Shown: piece by piece, positions 26,582 to 36,007 of the stretch
How positions within the stretch are numbered: the first letter of the stretch is position 1
How the letters are laid out: every line of letters starts with the position of its first letter
NCBI RefSeq assembly: GCF_000498755.1
Contig: NZ_AXUS01000013.1
Location: 25,955-89,954, forward strand
DNA from: Clostridioides mangenotii TR
Lineage (GTDB): Bacteria > Bacillota > Clostridia > Peptostreptococcales > Peptostreptococcaceae
DNA length: 64,000 nucleotides
Direction: 5' to 3'
The notes under the pieces: model-generated
Seen by the model: the letters and a program-made list of their open reading frames with translations, nothing else
Database searches by the model: none
What the model was told of the DNA's origin: nothing
Made by a program: the position numbers and the translations under genes

Positions 26582-28579
26582 TTATATATTTTTAGCAACT
26601 TCATAAGCATCCCACACAGCATACATTATATTACTTACCATATTAGCATCGCCAATTAAATGAATATCGTCTACATCGTATTTTATTTCGTTGTATAATT
26701 TATTTTGAGGAGAATATCCAATTGCAAGCACTATACTATCGGCATCTATTTCTTCTTCAATACCATTAGAATTTAGAATAAACCCTATATCAGTTTTTTT
26801 GCTTATATAGGAGTTGGATCTTACTTCGATTTTCTTGTATTCAATAAGTTCCAATAGCATGTCTAAATTGGCATGACATAGAGGGGCGTTGAGTTTAAGT
26901 ATATCGCTCATTTTTTCAACTATAGTTACTTTCTTACCTTGCTCATGTAGCCAAAGGGCTGTTTCGCATCCAACAAGTCCTCCACCTACGATTACAACAG
27001 AATCTCCTACATTTTTTTTAGAAAGAAGAGCTTCTTCGGCTGTATATATATTTTCGGCTTGATCGATATCGATAAGTTTTGGGTCTGAGCCTGTAGCTAA
27101 AACTACAGTATCTGCATTATAAGATTTTATATTGTCTTTATTTACTTCTGTGTTTAATTTAACATCAACTCCTAATTCGTCGAGTTGAAGTTTATACCAA
27201 CTTACTAGGTTTCTATCGTCTTCTTTAAAATCAGGAACACCGCCAGGAATAATATTTCCTCCTAGTATATTAGATTTTTCGAGTAGTGTAACTTTGTGAC
27301 CTCTAATAGCAGAAACCCTTGCAGCTTCCATACCAGCGATTCCTCCGCCTACGACAAGAACATTCTTTTTATCGAAGGCTTTTGCGATAGAGTATTCATT
27401 TTCTCTACCACATGCAGGGTTGACAGCACATGAGAGTCCAGAGTAAGCGGCAACTCTTCCCATACAACCTTCTTGGCAAGATAGGCATGGACGGACGTGA
27501 TCGAATTTTCCAGCACTTATTTTGTTCGGTACCTGAGGATCGGCAAGAAGAGGTCTACCAAGACCGATCATATCAGTTTTACCTGATAATATAGAGGCGC
27601 TTGATAGATCTGGATTTTCCATTCTACCGGCAGTAATTATAGGCACATCTACTACTTTTTTAAGTTTTTCATTAAACTCTAAGTACATTCCTTTTTTATG
27701 GTACATAGGTGGATGTGACCAATACCATGAGTCGTAGCTTCCAACATCACCGTTTAAAGCATCGTATCCAGCGTTGACTAAGATTTTAGCAGCTTCTATA
27801 CCTTCTTCTATATCGCGCCCTTTTTCAACGAACTTTTCACCTGGAAGCCCGCCTTTTCTCCAGTCTTTAATAAAACTTTTTATACTGTAGCGAAGTGATA
27901 CCGGGAAGTCTTCGCCGCATTCTGATTTAATTGCTTTAACTATTTCACATGCAAAGCGAAGTCTATTTTCTAAAGAACCGCCGTACTGATCTGTTCTGTT
28001 GTTAAAAAAGGATATTGCGAATTGGTCTAGTAAATATCCTTCGTGAACAGCATGTATTTCTACACCATCATAACCAGCGTTTTGAGCAACCTTAGCTGCT
28101 TCTGCAAATTTATTTATGTAAATATGAATTTCATCAATTGTCAGTTCTCTACAAGTCACATTATCTAGCCATCTGTGAGGTATTGGGGATGGTGCAACAG
28201 CTATATCTCCAACTAAGCTAGGTATAGAAACTCGTCCAAATCCAGCTGTAAGTTGTAGGAAAACCTTGGCACCGTAGGCATGAATTCTCTCTGTCATAAT
28301 CTTGCTTGTCTTAACAAAATTTAATGGATTTAGAGTAGCACAAGGCATAGACGGCATAACACATTTTTCGATGTCGTTTTCAACATATGTAACACCAGTC
28401 ATTATAAGCCCTGTTCCACCTTTAGCTCTTTCTACATAGTACTCCACACCTTTTTCGTTATAAGTTCCATCTTCATTGCAAAGTCCAGCAGGTCCCATTG
28501 GAGCCATAACAAAGCGGTTTTTAATTTCTAACGATCCAATCTTTATCGGTTCAAAAAGAATTTTGTGTGTTTCCTTCAT
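26582..28579 (-). CDS. NADH:flavin oxidoreductase, 2,4-dienoyl-CoA/enoate reductase type
   Basis: The product has 665 residues. The N-terminal Old Yellow Enzyme TIM barrel (about 1-340) shows KNRFVMAPMGPAG, GYDGVEIHAVHEGYLLDQF and the flavin-site IGLGRPLLADPQ. A cysteine group for a 4Fe-4S cluster follows (RPCLSCQEGCMGR, LSCAVNPACGRE). Then come FAD and NAD(P)H domains with VLVVGGGIAGMEAARV and VVIVGGGLVGCETALW. The family reduces alpha,beta-unsaturated acids or CoA esters. Start is ATG at 28579, 8 bases after an AGGAGG SD; a TTG two codons earlier is too close. It is transcribed alone, opposite to its neighbours. Confidence 0.92.
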   Translation of the reverse strand: MKETHKILFEPIKIGSLEIKNRFVMAPMGPAGLCNEDGTYNEKGVEYYVERAKGGTGLIMTGVTYVENDIEKCVMPSMPCATLNPLNFVKTSKIMTERIHAYGAKVFLQLTAGFGRVSIPSLVGDIAVAPSPIPHRWLDNVTCRELTIDEIHIYINKFAEAAKVAQNAGYDGVEIHAVHEGYLLDQFAISFFNNRTDQYGGSLENRLRFACEIVKAIKSECGEDFPVSLRYSIKSFIKDWRKGGLPGEKFVEKGRDIEEGIEAAKILVNAGYDALNGDVGSYDSWYWSHPPMYHKKGMYLEFNEKLKKVVDVPIITAGRMENPDLSSASILSGKTDMIGLGRPLLADPQVPNKISAGKFDHVRPCLSCQEGCMGRVAAYSGLSCAVNPACGRENEYSIAKAFDKKNVLVVGGGIAGMEAARVSAIRGHKVTLLEKSNILGGNIIPGGVPDFKEDDRNLVSWYKLQLDELGVDVKLNTEVNKDNIKSYNADTVVLATGSDPKLIDIDQAENIYTAEEALLSKKNVGDSVVIVGGGLVGCETALWLHEQGKKVTIVEKMSDILKLNAPLCHANLDMLLELIEYKKIEVRSNSYISKKTDIGFILNSNGIEEEIDADSIVLAIGYSPQNKLYNEIKYDVDDIHLIGDANMVSNIMYAVWDAYEVAKNI

Positions 28580-28738
28580 AAACAATTCCTCCTAGAATAT
28601 TATAGTAGTAAAGTTGAGTAAAATTAAAATTTTAACAGACTCACTTAAATTGTATAGAAAATGCAGCATAACTTCAATTAAATATAAAATCAAATAGTAG
28701 TTTATAATAAATAAATATAGTACGAAAAAATTATTATA

Positions 28739-28767
28739 TTGACAATAATTATCTGAACTAGTATATT
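28739..28767 (+). promoter_or_regulatory. Promoter of the eutG leader
   Basis: TTGACA (28739-28744) and TATATT (28762-28767) are exactly 17 bases apart. The first EutV-type hairpin begins about 9 bases later, so transcription starts very near it. Confidence 0.8.
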
Positions 28768-28775
28768 TATAGTAT

Positions 28776-28838
28776 CAAACACAATGATGTGTTTACGAGA
28801 GCAGCGAAGCTCCATAGTATAACTATGGGGCTTTTTTG
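28776..28838 (+). ncRNA. EutV-responsive dual-hairpin antiterminator before eutG
   Basis: Hairpin P1 is AAACAC-[AATGAT]-GTGTTT (about 28777-28794). P2 is AGC-[AGCGAA]-GCT (28800-28811). Both have six-base loops with A at position 1 and G at position 4, the known ANTAR-protein recognition rule. P2 overlaps the left arm of a terminator (28808-28818 with 28822-28832, then T run), so forming P2 prevents the terminator. EutV is encoded in this cluster. Confidence 0.85.
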
Positions 28839-28859
28839 CATTTTTAAGGGAGGTCGCTA

Positions 28860-29990
28860 ATGAAAAATTTTGAATTAAAAACAGAGATAAAATTTGGCCT
28901 TGGCTCATTAGAAGCACTGCAAGAGATTCAAGATAAAAGCGTATTGATAATAACAGATCCATTTATGGTGGAATCGGGGAATATAAATAAGATAGTTGAA
29001 AACTTAAAAGAAGCTACATATGAAATATTTAGCGAAATAGTTCCAGATCCACCTATAGAGACTATAGTTAAGGGAGTTGAAGCTTTTAATAAAGTTGACC
29101 CGAATGTGATAGTTGCAGTGGGTGGTGGATCTGCTATAGATGCAGCTAAAGCTATAATGGATTTTTCTAAAAAAATATTAAATAAAACATATGTAGAATT
29201 TATAGCTATACCAACTACAAGTGGTACAGGGTCAGAGGTAACATCATTTGCAGTTATAACAGATAAGCAAAAAGGGGTGAAATATCCTCTAGTTTCTGAT
29301 GATTTACTTCCAGATATAGCAATTTTAGATCCAGAACTTGTAAAGACAGTGCCTAATTTTATAACTGCAGATACTGGAATGGATGTACTGACACATGCGA
29401 TAGAGGCTTATGTCTCAATAAATGCAGATGATTTCTCAGATGCTTTTGCTGAAAAAGCTATAAAACTTGTATTTAAATATTTGAGAAGAGCTTATAATGA
29501 CGGTGAAGATATAGAAGCAAGAGAAAAAATGCACACAGCTTCTTGTTTGGCAGGACTTGCATTTAACCACGCTTCACTTGGAATAAACCATTCCATAGCA
29601 CATGCTCTAGGCGGCAAGTTTAAAATACCACACGGAAGAACAAATGCGTTATTGCTTCCACATGTTGTAGAGTACAATTCGGATATTAAAAATAATGCTG
29701 GCGGAGAGTATTCTATTGCTGCACAGAAATATTACGAAATAGCAAAGCTTTTAGATTTTAATTCTACTAATATAAGAGTAGGTGTAAAACGTCTAATAAA
29801 TGAGATTAAATACTTACAAAATGATATGAATATGGTTACAACTTTGAGAGAATGTGGTATAAAAGAGAAGGATCTATCAGCATTTGAAGATGAAATTGCG
29901 GTAGCAGCATTAAATGATACTTGCACTAAGACAAATCCTAAGAATCCTACACACAAAGAGATAGTAAGTATTATAAAGAATCTTATCTAG
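28860..29990 (+). CDS. eutG: Iron-containing alcohol dehydrogenase of the ethanolamine cluster
   Basis: This 376-residue group III alcohol dehydrogenase should reduce acetaldehyde to ethanol and recycle NAD+ in the microcompartment. It has the NAD motif VAVGGGSAIDAAKAI, TTSGTGSEVTSFAV, and iron ligands in MDVLTHAIEAYV, NHSIAHALGG and IPHGRTNALLLP. The gene lies directly after an antiterminator leader, and its own leader separates it from eutS. No N-terminal amphipathic targeting helix is evident. PduQ-like alcohol dehydrogenases are close relatives; context decides for EutG. Confidence 0.9.
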   Translation: MKNFELKTEIKFGLGSLEALQEIQDKSVLIITDPFMVESGNINKIVENLKEATYEIFSEIVPDPPIETIVKGVEAFNKVDPNVIVAVGGGSAIDAAKAIMDFSKKILNKTYVEFIAIPTTSGTGSEVTSFAVITDKQKGVKYPLVSDDLLPDIAILDPELVKTVPNFITADTGMDVLTHAIEAYVSINADDFSDAFAEKAIKLVFKYLRRAYNDGEDIEAREKMHTASCLAGLAFNHASLGINHSIAHALGGKFKIPHGRTNALLLPHVVEYNSDIKNNAGGEYSIAAQKYYEIAKLLDFNSTNIRVGVKRLINEIKYLQNDMNMVTTLRECGIKEKDLSAFEDEIAVAALNDTCTKTNPKNPTHKEIVSIIKNLI

Positions 29991-30053
29991 CAAATAGTGC
30001 TAAGTATTGAAAATAATACAAAGGGAAAACCTTTTAATTTTATTCTAAAAATA

Positions 30054-30082
30054 TTGACAATTATAAACATAATATTTATAAT
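30054..30082 (+). promoter_or_regulatory. Consensus promoter of the main eut operon
   Basis: TTGACA (30054-30059) and TATAAT (30077-30082) are both perfect and 17 bases apart. The P1 hairpin begins at 30101. Such a strong promoter followed by a terminator suits control by antitermination. Confidence 0.9.
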
Positions 30083-30100
30083 GATAGTAAGTTAAATAAT

Positions 30101-30190
30101 ATATCACAATGGAGTGATATTAGAGTAGAAAAGCAATGGGGCTTCTTGAAGACAATGATATTTTGTCTTTGTGGAGCCCCTATTTAATTT
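30101..30190 (+). ncRNA. EutV-responsive dual-hairpin antiterminator before eutS
   Basis: P1 is ATATCAC-[AATGGA]-GTGATAT (30101-30120). P2 is AAAGC-[AATGGG]-GCTTC (about 30130-30145), an exact fit to the published EutV consensus AGCAANGRRGCUY. P2 overlaps the left arm of a terminator (GGGGCTT at 30138-30144 pairs with GAGCCCC at 30174-30180, plus an inner stem). The loops keep A1 and G4. Confidence 0.9.
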
Positions 30191-30208
30191 TAGAAAGCAG
30201 GGAAAATT

Positions 30209-30559
30209 TTGAGTGAAGATAATGTACAAAGGGTAATACAAGAATATGTTCCTGGTAAACAAGTTACACTTGCTCATATAATAGCAAATCCGAGTGAAGA
30301 CATATATAAGAAGTTAGGCCTTGTCCTAGATAAAAAAGATGCTTTAGGGATTTTAACGATAACTCCTAGTGAGGCTTCTATAATAGCTGCAGATGTAGCA
30401 ACTAAGGCTTCGGGTGTCGCTCTAGGTTTTATAGATAGATTTAGTGGATCATTAGTTATAAGCGGTGACGTAAGTTCTGTTGAATCGGCTCTAGACGAAG
30501 TTTTAATGGTTCTTGGAAATATGTTGAGTTTCTCATCTACTAAGGTTACAAGGACATAA
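30209..30559 (+). CDS. eutS: Microcompartment shell protein EutS
   Basis: This 116-residue circularly permuted BMC-domain shell hexamer protein has the conserved opening [19 protein letters not shown] and the [20 protein letters not shown] region. It builds part of the facets of the ethanolamine microcompartment. The start is TTG 30209 behind a weak SD (CAGGGAA); the predicted N-terminus ([13 protein letters not shown]) matches known EutS starts. It is the first gene after the antiterminator, and eutP follows after two bases. Confidence 0.96.
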   Translation: MSEDNVQRVIQEYVPGKQVTLAHIIANPSEDIYKKLGLVLDKKDALGILTITPSEASIIAADVATKASGVALGFIDRFSGSLVISGDVSSVESALDEVLMVLGNMLSFSSTKVTRT

Positions 30560-30561
30560 AT

Positions 30562-31002
30562 ATGAAAAATGTAATCTTTATGGGAAAAACAGGAAGTGGG
30601 AAGACTACACTATGCCAAAAGCTAGATGAACTAGAACTTGAATACAAAAAGACACAATCAATAGAACTATACAATGATGCAATAGATACACCAGGTGAAT
30701 ATATGGAGAATAGGACACTGTATAACGCACTTATGACTACCTCGGTAGATGCAAAAATAATAGCTTTAGTGTATGATTGTACTCAGGAAGAGAATTATAT
30801 AGCACCAGGATTTGCAACAATGTTTAATAAAGAAGTAATAGGCATTATTACAAAAATCGCCATAGCTACAAAAGCAGAGATAGATTTAGCATTTGAGCAA
30901 TTAACTATGGCAGGAGCTAGTAAAATCTTTAAAGTAGACACAATAGAAGATATAGGAATTAAAGAACTTCGTTCTTATTTAAAAATAAAGAATAAAAAAT
31001 AG
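30562..31002 (+). CDS. eutP: EutP, small GTPase-like/acetate-kinase-like accessory protein
   Basis: This 146-residue P-loop protein has Walker A GKTGSGKTTL at its N-terminus, YNDAIDTPGEYMENRTLYNA as the switch region and a degenerate base-specificity end. In Salmonella, EutP was reported to have acetate kinase activity; the clostridial homologues keep the same layout. It is placed between eutS and the regulatory pair eutVW, with a 2-base spacer from eutS, so it is translationally coupled. Confidence 0.93.
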   Translation: MKNVIFMGKTGSGKTTLCQKLDELELEYKKTQSIELYNDAIDTPGEYMENRTLYNALMTTSVDAKIIALVYDCTQEENYIAPGFATMFNKEVIGIITKIAIATKAEIDLAFEQLTMAGASKIFKVDTIEDIGIKELRSYLKIKNKK

Positions 31003-31069
31003 TTTTTTAAATAAGCTAATGCTATGGAATCTAATGTATCTATGTACATTCTTAATTGAGGTGGATAAT

Positions 31070-31645
31070 ATGAAAAGAAAAATATTATTAGTCGACGATG
31101 ACCCGCTTATAAGGGCGGATATTAAAGATATGCTACTTGACAGAGGATATAATATAATTGGTGAAGCTTGCGACGGTTTTGAGGCAGTTGAAGAGTGCAA
31201 GAAACATAGTCCTGACCTAGTTATACTCGATATAGACATGCCAATATTAGATGGAATAAAAGCAGGTAAGATAATCAATAAGGAAAATCTTGCTGGAGGA
31301 ATACTTTTGTTAACATCTTTTGATGGCGATGAGTATATAGAGAAAGCTAAAAGCATAGGAGCTTTTGGATATATAGTAAAGCCACCCAATGAGAAGATAA
31401 TTATACCTACGATAGAGATGTGTTTATCTAAAGTTGAAGAGTTTGAAAAAATGAAAAAAAATTTAGACGATATAAATTCTAAATTAACAGAAAGAAAGAT
31501 AATAGAAAAGGCAAAGGGCATACTTATCAAAGAATATAGCATAACAGAAGAGGATGCGTATTCACGAATTAGAAAGCTTAGTATGGATAAGAGAACTACT
31601 ATGGTGGAAATCTCAAAAACGATTATAATAGGTTATGATGCTTAA
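31070..31645 (+). CDS. eutV: EutV, ANTAR-domain RNA-binding response regulator
   Basis: The product has 191 residues from ATG 31070 (SD GAGGTGG at 31058-31064; an upstream in-frame ATG at 31019 lacks an SD and adds unrelated residues). The receiver domain has acidic pocket VDDDPL and phospho-acceptor Asp54 in LVILDIDMP. A coiled linker (about 118-140) leads to an ANTAR domain (about 130-187, with ERKIIEKAKGILIKEY and MVEISKTII). It binds the paired hexaloop hairpins in the eutG, eutS and eutA leaders and prevents termination when phosphorylated by EutW. The end overlaps eutW by 11 bases. Confidence 0.96.
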   Translation: MKRKILLVDDDPLIRADIKDMLLDRGYNIIGEACDGFEAVEECKKHSPDLVILDIDMPILDGIKAGKIINKENLAGGILLLTSFDGDEYIEKAKSIGAFGYIVKPPNEKIIIPTIEMCLSKVEEFEKMKKNLDDINSKLTERKIIEKAKGILIKEYSITEEDAYSRIRKLSMDKRTTMVEISKTIIIGYDA

Positions 31646-33071
31646 TATAGATAAGTCAATCAGAGAAATCTGCAAAAGAGAAACATCTTTAAATGAGATA
31701 GAGATTGATAAGATAATAGAAGTATCTAAATCCATACAATTTATGGCAGATTTTTACGAAAGTGATGTATTTGTAGATGTACTCGGTAAAAAGATGTCTG
31801 AAGCGTTTGTAGTAGCCCACAGTATGCCTGAAAATAAATCTTTATACAGTGAAAATATAGCAGGAAAACCTGCATTACAAGAGAATGAACCAGGGGTTAT
31901 AGAAGTATTTCGAACTGGTAATTTAAAAAGAGATATTAAAGCTTTAACACAAGAGTACAAACTAGTAAAGCAGACTATTCAGCCTATAAATTTAGAGGAC
32001 AAGACAATAGGAGTCATAATAGTAGAAAAAGATATAAGTGAAGATTTAAAAGAAGATTTTAGTATAATGAATTCTGTTAAAGATACAAGTTCTTACAACT
32101 TTATAAACTTGTTCAAAAATAACGACTTTTTTATAGATAATTTGAACTCTTCAATACTTGTATTCGATGAGAATGGCTACTTAAAGTTAAAAAATAAAAA
32201 TGCTGAAGAGCTGTACAGAAATTTAGGGTTTACAGATGACATAATAGATAATCATTACGATTGGTTGACTCTTGAAAATGATGAATTTGAAGCATTTAAA
32301 GACGAGGATTATGATACAAAAGAAGTTTACATCGGCGATATGTACTTGTCTATTAAAAGTATACCAATAAAAGATGGTGTATTTAAGTTGGCAAAGGTGA
32401 TTCAAAATGTAACTGAATTAAAAAAGAAAGAAGCAGAACTCGTTTTAAAATCGGTAGCTGTTAAAGAGGCTCACCATAGAGTGAAAAATAATCTATACAC
32501 AGTAATTTCTCTACTTAGAAAACAAAGTAGATTATCTAAAAATGAAGAAGTGAAAAGCTGTCTTGACAATACTGTTAATAGAGTATTTGCAATACTATCT
32601 ACACACTATTTACTGTCAAAAGAAGTTGACAATAAGATATCTATAAAGGATGCTATTGATCTGCTTATTAGCAATATACAGGGTGGATATAGCGACAACA
32701 AAGATATAAATATATATATATCAGGAGATGATTTCGAAATAAGTGGCGATAAAGCAACTTCACTGTTACTGGTAATGAATGAAATCATTCAAAATTGTTT
32801 TGATCATGCTTTTGAAGGTCGAGACTGTGGGAATATACAGATACTGATTAATCAAGAAGAAAAATTTAAGAACATAGCGATAGCCGATGATGGAATTGGT
32901 CTAGATGAAAGTAAAGTAAACAATGATAGTTTAGGTACTTTCATAATAGAAAGCTATGTCCAACAAGTATTAAAAGGTGAAATTGTAAGACAATCAAATA
33001 AAAATGGTACAAAAGTACTTATTAAGATACCAAAACAGATAACTAATCTACAAAGTAGTAGTTTTAATTAA
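31635..33071 (+). CDS. eutW: EutW, ethanolamine-sensing histidine kinase
   Basis: This 478-residue cytoplasmic kinase has an N-terminal sensor part (PocR/PAS-like, about 1-270), a HisKA_2 phospho-acceptor helix (KEAHHRVKNNLYTVISLL) and an HATPase domain with the N-box MNEIIQNCFDHAF and G-box ADDGIGLD. It has no membrane helix, in agreement with sensing ethanolamine inside the cell. It partners EutV, whose gene it overlaps. The last ~25 bases also form the first hairpin of the eutA antiterminator, so coding and regulatory sequence overlap here. Confidence 0.95.
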   Translation: MMLNIDKSIREICKRETSLNEIEIDKIIEVSKSIQFMADFYESDVFVDVLGKKMSEAFVVAHSMPENKSLYSENIAGKPALQENEPGVIEVFRTGNLKRDIKALTQEYKLVKQTIQPINLEDKTIGVIIVEKDISEDLKEDFSIMNSVKDTSSYNFINLFKNNDFFIDNLNSSILVFDENGYLKLKNKNAEELYRNLGFTDDIIDNHYDWLTLENDEFEAFKDEDYDTKEVYIGDMYLSIKSIPIKDGVFKLAKVIQNVTELKKKEAELVLKSVAVKEAHHRVKNNLYTVISLLRKQSRLSKNEEVKSCLDNTVNRVFAILSTHYLLSKEVDNKISIKDAIDLLISNIQGGYSDNKDINIYISGDDFEISGDKATSLLLVMNEIIQNCFDHAFEGRDCGNIQILINQEEKFKNIAIADDGIGLDESKVNNDSLGTFIIESYVQQVLKGEIVRQSNKNGTKVLIKIPKQITNLQSSSFN

Positions 33072-33147
33072 GCAAAGGGGCTTAAGGTTATTGATAAATG
33101 AGGTTGTTATCCTCTATTTATCATAACTTTGAGCCCCTTTGCTTGTT
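33041..33147 (+). ncRNA. EutV-responsive antiterminator between eutW and eutA
   Basis: P1 lies inside the eutW coding end: CTAC-[AAAGTA]-GTAG (33048-33061). P2 is TTAAGC-[AAAGGG]-GCTTAA (33068-33085). Both loops have A1 and G4. P2 is wholly inside the left arm of a long terminator (about 33070-33145, AAGCAAAGGGGCT pairing with AGCCCCTTTGCTT). It lies within the operon rather than after a promoter, so it gives a second control point before eutA. Confidence 0.85.
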
Positions 33148-33180
33148 TACAACATACTTTGTACTCTTGGAGGTGAATAT

Positions 33181-34614
33181 GTGAAAGAAGAATTACTTAG
33201 CGTTGGTATCGATATCGGTACCAGTACAACTCAACTTATATTTTCTAAGCTTACAGTAGAAAATACAGCTTCAAACTTCTCAGTGCCTAGGATAAGTATA
33301 GTGGACAAAGAGATAGTTTATAGAAGTAAGGTATATTTTACACCTTTAATTTCAACAACAGAAATAAATGGAGAAGAAATTAAAGAGATTGTAGAGTCTG
33401 AATATAAGAAAGCAAATATAGACAAGGATGACATACAGACTGGAGCTGTAATAATCACTGGTGAGACAGCAAGAAAAGAAAACGCCAATGATGTTTTACA
33501 TGCACTCAGTGGATTTGCAGGAGACTTTGTTGTCGCAACTGCGGGGCCAGATCTTGAGAGTATTATTTCAGGGAAAGGTGCAGGTGCACATATATATTCA
33601 AAAGAACATTCTACTACTGTTGTAAATATAGATGTAGGCGGTGGAACAAGTAACCTATCGCTTTTTAAAAGAGGTGAAGTAGTAGATACAGGATGTTTAG
33701 ATATTGGTGGAAGACTAATAAAGGTCGATGTTGCAAGTAAAGAAGTCACTTATATCTCACCGAAAATTGAGACTATTATCGAAGATAAAAATCTAAATAT
33801 CCGAGTAGGAACAAAAATAACAAAAGATAATATAAATCCAATCGTAAATATAATGAAAGACATTATAGTGGAAAGCATCGGACTAAAAGAAAAAAGTGAA
33901 TTATTCGATTTTCTAGTTACTAATAAGTCTATTTCACTAGATGAAGATATAAAAAATGTATCATTCTCTGGAGGAGTTGCCGACTACGTTTATTACGATG
34001 GTTCTATAGATGATTATTTTAAATATGGAGACCTAGGTATTTTATTAGGACAAGCAATAAAAAATTGTGAAGAACTGAGAAATATCAATGTAATAAAGCC
34101 GCTAGAAACAATACGTGCAACTGTTGTTGGAGCAGGATCTCATACAACTGAGGTAAGTGGAAGTACTATTACTTACACTAATGATGCTTTTCCAATTAAA
34201 AACTTGCCGATTTTAAAACTTTCAATGGATGAAGAAAGCGGTAACTCGAAAGAACTAAGCGAATCAATTAAGACAAAATTAAATTGGTTCAAGCTAGAAA
34301 ATGATCTTCAAAAAATTGCAATAGCAATTAATGGACAAAAAAATCCGAGCTTTGAAAAAGTTACAGAATATGCTAAAGGCATTGTCGATGGCATGAGTGA
34401 AATAGTAGAGAAAAAACTGCCGTTTATCGTGATTGTAGAAAACGATATGGCTAAAGCACTAGGTCAATCCATATATGCGTTGTTAAATTACAAAACAGAT
34501 ATAGTATGTATAGACAGTATTAAGGTTGAAAATGGAGACTACATCGATATAGGAAAACCTATTGCGGATGGAAAAGTTTTACCAGTGGTAATAAAAACAT
34601 TAGTTTTTAATTAA
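33181..34614 (+). CDS. eutA: Ethanolamine ammonia-lyase reactivating factor EutA
   Basis: This 477-residue ASKHA-type chaperone releases damaged cobalamin from EutBC with ATP. Motifs are GIDIGTSTTQLIFS near the start, NIDVGGGTSNLS in the middle and SGGVADYVY after that. I use GTG 33181, where SD GGAGGTG (33169-33175) is ideally placed; an in-frame ATG at 33139 lies in the terminator 3' arm. It follows the third antiterminator and precedes eutB by 17 bases. Confidence 0.95.
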   Translation: MKEELLSVGIDIGTSTTQLIFSKLTVENTASNFSVPRISIVDKEIVYRSKVYFTPLISTTEINGEEIKEIVESEYKKANIDKDDIQTGAVIITGETARKENANDVLHALSGFAGDFVVATAGPDLESIISGKGAGAHIYSKEHSTTVVNIDVGGGTSNLSLFKRGEVVDTGCLDIGGRLIKVDVASKEVTYISPKIETIIEDKNLNIRVGTKITKDNINPIVNIMKDIIVESIGLKEKSELFDFLVTNKSISLDEDIKNVSFSGGVADYVYYDGSIDDYFKYGDLGILLGQAIKNCEELRNINVIKPLETIRATVVGAGSHTTEVSGSTITYTNDAFPIKNLPILKLSMDEESGNSKELSESIKTKLNWFKLENDLQKIAIAINGQKNPSFEKVTEYAKGIVDGMSEIVEKKLPFIVIVENDMAKALGQSIYALLNYKTDIVCIDSIKVENGDYIDIGKPIADGKVLPVVIKTLVFN

Positions 34615-34631
34615 TAAATGGAGGTATACAC

Positions 34632-35996
34632 ATGATTTTAAAGACTAGATTATTTGGACACACATATCAGTTCAAAAATTTATATGATGTAATGGCGAAA
34701 GCAAATGAAGAAAAATCAGGTGATAAGTTGGCAGGACTAGCGGCTGAATCCGCAGAGCAAAGAGTAGCAGCAAAGGTAGTTTTATCTAATATTACTCTTG
34801 CTGATATAAGAAACAATCCAGCTGTTGACTACGAAAAAGATGAAGTAACAAGAATTATACAAGATGCTGTAAATGAAAAAATTTATACAGATATCAGAAA
34901 CTGGACTGTTTCAGATTTAAGAGAATGGTTATTAGACAGCGATACTACAGGAGCTGATATTAGAAGAATTTCTAGAGGATTAACTTCTGAAATGATATCT
35001 GCAGTAGCTAAACTAATGTCAAATATGGATTTAATCTATGCAGCTAAAAAGATTAAAGTAACGGCTCATTGTAACACTACCATAGGTGAAGAGGGAACTT
35101 TATCAGCTAGACTTCAACCAAACCACCCAACTGATGACCCAGATGGAATTATGGCATCGCTTTTAGAGGGACTTACTTACGGGATAGGAGATGCAGTTTT
35201 AGGTCTTAATCCAGTAGATGACTCAGTTGAAAGTGTAACTAAAGTATTAAAGAGATTTGAAGAGGTAAAACAAAAATACGAAATCCCTACTCAAAACTGT
35301 GTACTAGCACACGTTACTACACAGATGGAAGCTATAAAAAAAGGAGCTCCAGCAGACCTTATATTCCAATCAATAGCTGGATCTGAAAAAGGAAATGAAG
35401 CTTTTGGTTTTAACGGTCAAACAATAGAAGAAGCTAGACAATTAGCTTTAAGAGAAGGAACAGCTACTGGGCCAAATGTAATGTACTTTGAAACAGGACA
35501 AGGTTCAGAACTTTCTTCAGAAGCGCATCACGGAATAGATCAGGTTACGATGGAAGCAAGATGTTATGGATTTGCTAGAAAATACGAACCTTTCCTAGTA
35601 AATACTGTTGTAGGATTTATAGGACCAGAGTATCTATACGATGCAAAACAAGTAATGAGAGCAGGTTTAGAAGACCATTTCATGGGTAAACTTAGTGGAC
35701 TTCCAATGGGAGTTGACGTTTGTTATACAAACCACATGAAAGCAGATCAAAATGATATGGAAAATCTAGCAGTTCTATTAACTACTGCAGGTTGCACATA
35801 CTTCATGGGTATACCACACGGAGATGATGTAATGTTAAACTATCAAACTACAGGATACCATGAAACAGCATCGCTTAGAGAGATGTTTGGACTTACAGCA
35901 ATAAAAGAGTTTGATGCTTGGCTTGAAAAGATGGAATTCTCAAAAAATGGTAAGTTAACTAGTAGAGCTGGAGACGCATCTATATTATTAGGATAG
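34632..35996 (+). CDS. eutB: Ethanolamine ammonia-lyase large subunit
   Basis: This 454-residue TIM-barrel subunit holds the active site of the adenosylcobalamin-dependent enzyme that splits ethanolamine into acetaldehyde and ammonia. Clear family stretches include [49 protein letters not shown] and [19 protein letters not shown]. The length is standard. SD GGAGG lies before ATG 34632. The eutC SD overlaps its stop region, so EutB and EutC are coupled. Confidence 0.98.
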   Translation: MILKTRLFGHTYQFKNLYDVMAKANEEKSGDKLAGLAAESAEQRVAAKVVLSNITLADIRNNPAVDYEKDEVTRIIQDAVNEKIYTDIRNWTVSDLREWLLDSDTTGADIRRISRGLTSEMISAVAKLMSNMDLIYAAKKIKVTAHCNTTIGEEGTLSARLQPNHPTDDPDGIMASLLEGLTYGIGDAVLGLNPVDDSVESVTKVLKRFEEVKQKYEIPTQNCVLAHVTTQMEAIKKGAPADLIFQSIAGSEKGNEAFGFNGQTIEEARQLALREGTATGPNVMYFETGQGSELSSEAHHGIDQVTMEARCYGFARKYEPFLVNTVVGFIGPEYLYDAKQVMRAGLEDHFMGKLSGLPMGVDVCYTNHMKADQNDMENLAVLLTTAGCTYFMGIPHGDDVMLNYQTTGYHETASLREMFGLTAIKEFDAWLEKMEFSKNGKLTSRAGDASILLG

Positions 35997-36007
35997 GAGG
36001 TTTTGTG

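Noticed and set aside
28586..28859. Adenosylcobalamin riboswitch before the eut cluster
   Set aside because: Some eut clusters use one, but no B12-box-like sequence was seen in any of the three leaders; the hairpins there are of the EutV type.
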